A stretch of 5,905 nt of DNA from CAVPGH01 sp046726955. Its GTDB lineage: Bacteria; Acidobacteriota; Vicinamibacteria; Fen-336. The position numbers and the translations under genes are program-made. Positions within the stretch are counted from its first letter, which is position 1. Each line of letters begins with the position of its first letter. The DNA lies in NCBI GenBank assembly GCA_046726955.1, contig JBKPBQ010000033.1:1-5905 (forward strand), given 5' to 3'. The notes under the pieces were generated by a model. It was not told the DNA's origin. It was given only the letters and a program-made list of their open reading frames with translations, and made no database searches. Positions 5,627-5,905 of this stretch are shown in pieces.

Positions 5627-5905
5627 CGCCGGATCGCCAGACGCAAGGACTCGGTCGACGCTGCTTCTCCGCCGCGCGCCCACTCGTTCTCGAGGTCCCG
5701 CCGCACGGCTTCGAACCTCTCCGAGACCGACTTCAGGACGTCCTTCACCAGCGCGTCCGCCCGGCGAACGGAGTCGGCGGGCTCGTCGATAAAGGCGCTC
5801 TGCGCCTCCATCCACGCGGCCTTGAGCTGATCACGCCTGTCCGCCGGGAGGAGGAGCTCGACGCCCGTCCGTCCTTCCACCGGCACCGGCGGCGCGGGCC
5901 TGGCG
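5590..5905 (-). CDS. Conserved hypothetical protein, C-terminal part (start beyond window)
   Basis: The reading frame is open from the window edge to a TGA at 5592-5590, giving the last 104 residues of a longer protein. It begins with a Pro/Ala-rich stretch (ARPAPPVPVEG) that looks like a linker. A charged, almost entirely helical region follows: WMEAQSAFIDEPADSVRRAD, then a segment with SERFEAVRRDLENEWARGGE, ending in LRLAIRRYRTLFDRLLGI. A GTG at 5886 could serve as a start for a 98-residue protein, but codon use and the linker-like residues continue upstream without a stop, so I treat the gene as truncated by the window. The pattern W..aQ..F.DeP..aV..AD plus a C-terminal RYR..FDRLL recalls conserved hypothetical proteins seen in several bacterial phyla, often behind a variable or membrane-anchored N-terminus (from memory). 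Function is unknown. It has no membrane segment or catalytic motif in the visible part. Its 3' end overlaps the convergent GH3 gene. Confidence 0.75.
   Translation of the reverse strand, partial: ARPAPPVPVEGRTGVELLLPADRRDQLKAAWMEAQSAFIDEPADSVRRADALVKDVLKSVSERFEAVRRDLENEWARGGEAASTESLRLAIRRYRTLFDRLLGI

Overview
This is a high-GC bacterial window with dense, compact genes. Third codon positions are overwhelmingly G or C in every gene called, including the two ends I checked most closely. From remembered family resemblance only, the gene types recall soil-type high-GC lineages such as Acidobacteriota, 'Rokubacteria' or Myxococcota. The window has no rRNA or other marker to settle this. I see no tRNA, rRNA, CRISPR array, insertion sequence, integrase or other sign of recent mobility.

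Layout: (1) 1-192 is a relatively AT-richer leader with no convincing gene; it holds a small inverted repeat and a strong ribosome binding site. (2) 193-2542 is a two-gene, translationally coupled operon on the + strand. It encodes two different FtsX/MacB-type ABC transporter permeases, separated by a single base. Together they look like the two membrane halves of a heterodimeric exporter or lipoprotein-type mechanotransmission ABC system. The ATPase and any periplasmic adaptor are not in the window. (3) 2543-2569 is a 27-base gap between convergent genes that contains a hairpin able to act on both strands. (4) 2570-3223 (minus) encodes a 217-residue polytopic membrane protein of unknown function with a strong Shine-Dalgarno site. 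(5) 3224-3331 is a 108-base divergent intergenic region. (6) 3332-5626 (+) encodes a complete glycoside hydrolase family 3 enzyme (beta-glucosidase-like). It has an N-terminal hydrophobic anchor, the catalytic Asp in an SDW motif and a C-terminal fibronectin-III-like domain. (7) 5590-5905 (minus) is the C-terminal end of a conserved-hypothetical helical protein whose start lies beyond the window. It converges on and overlaps the GH3 gene by 37 bases.

The four functional blocks do not form one obvious pathway. The permease pair is one operon and the GH3 gene is a separate unit sharing a divergent intergenic region with the small membrane protein. I do not see strong evidence for a novel biological system. 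The points most worth following up are the charge distribution around the GH3 membrane segment, which predicts a cytoplasm-facing enzyme, the extended loop after the candidate acid/base residue, the uncharacterised membrane protein beside it, and the absence of an ATPase next to the permeases.
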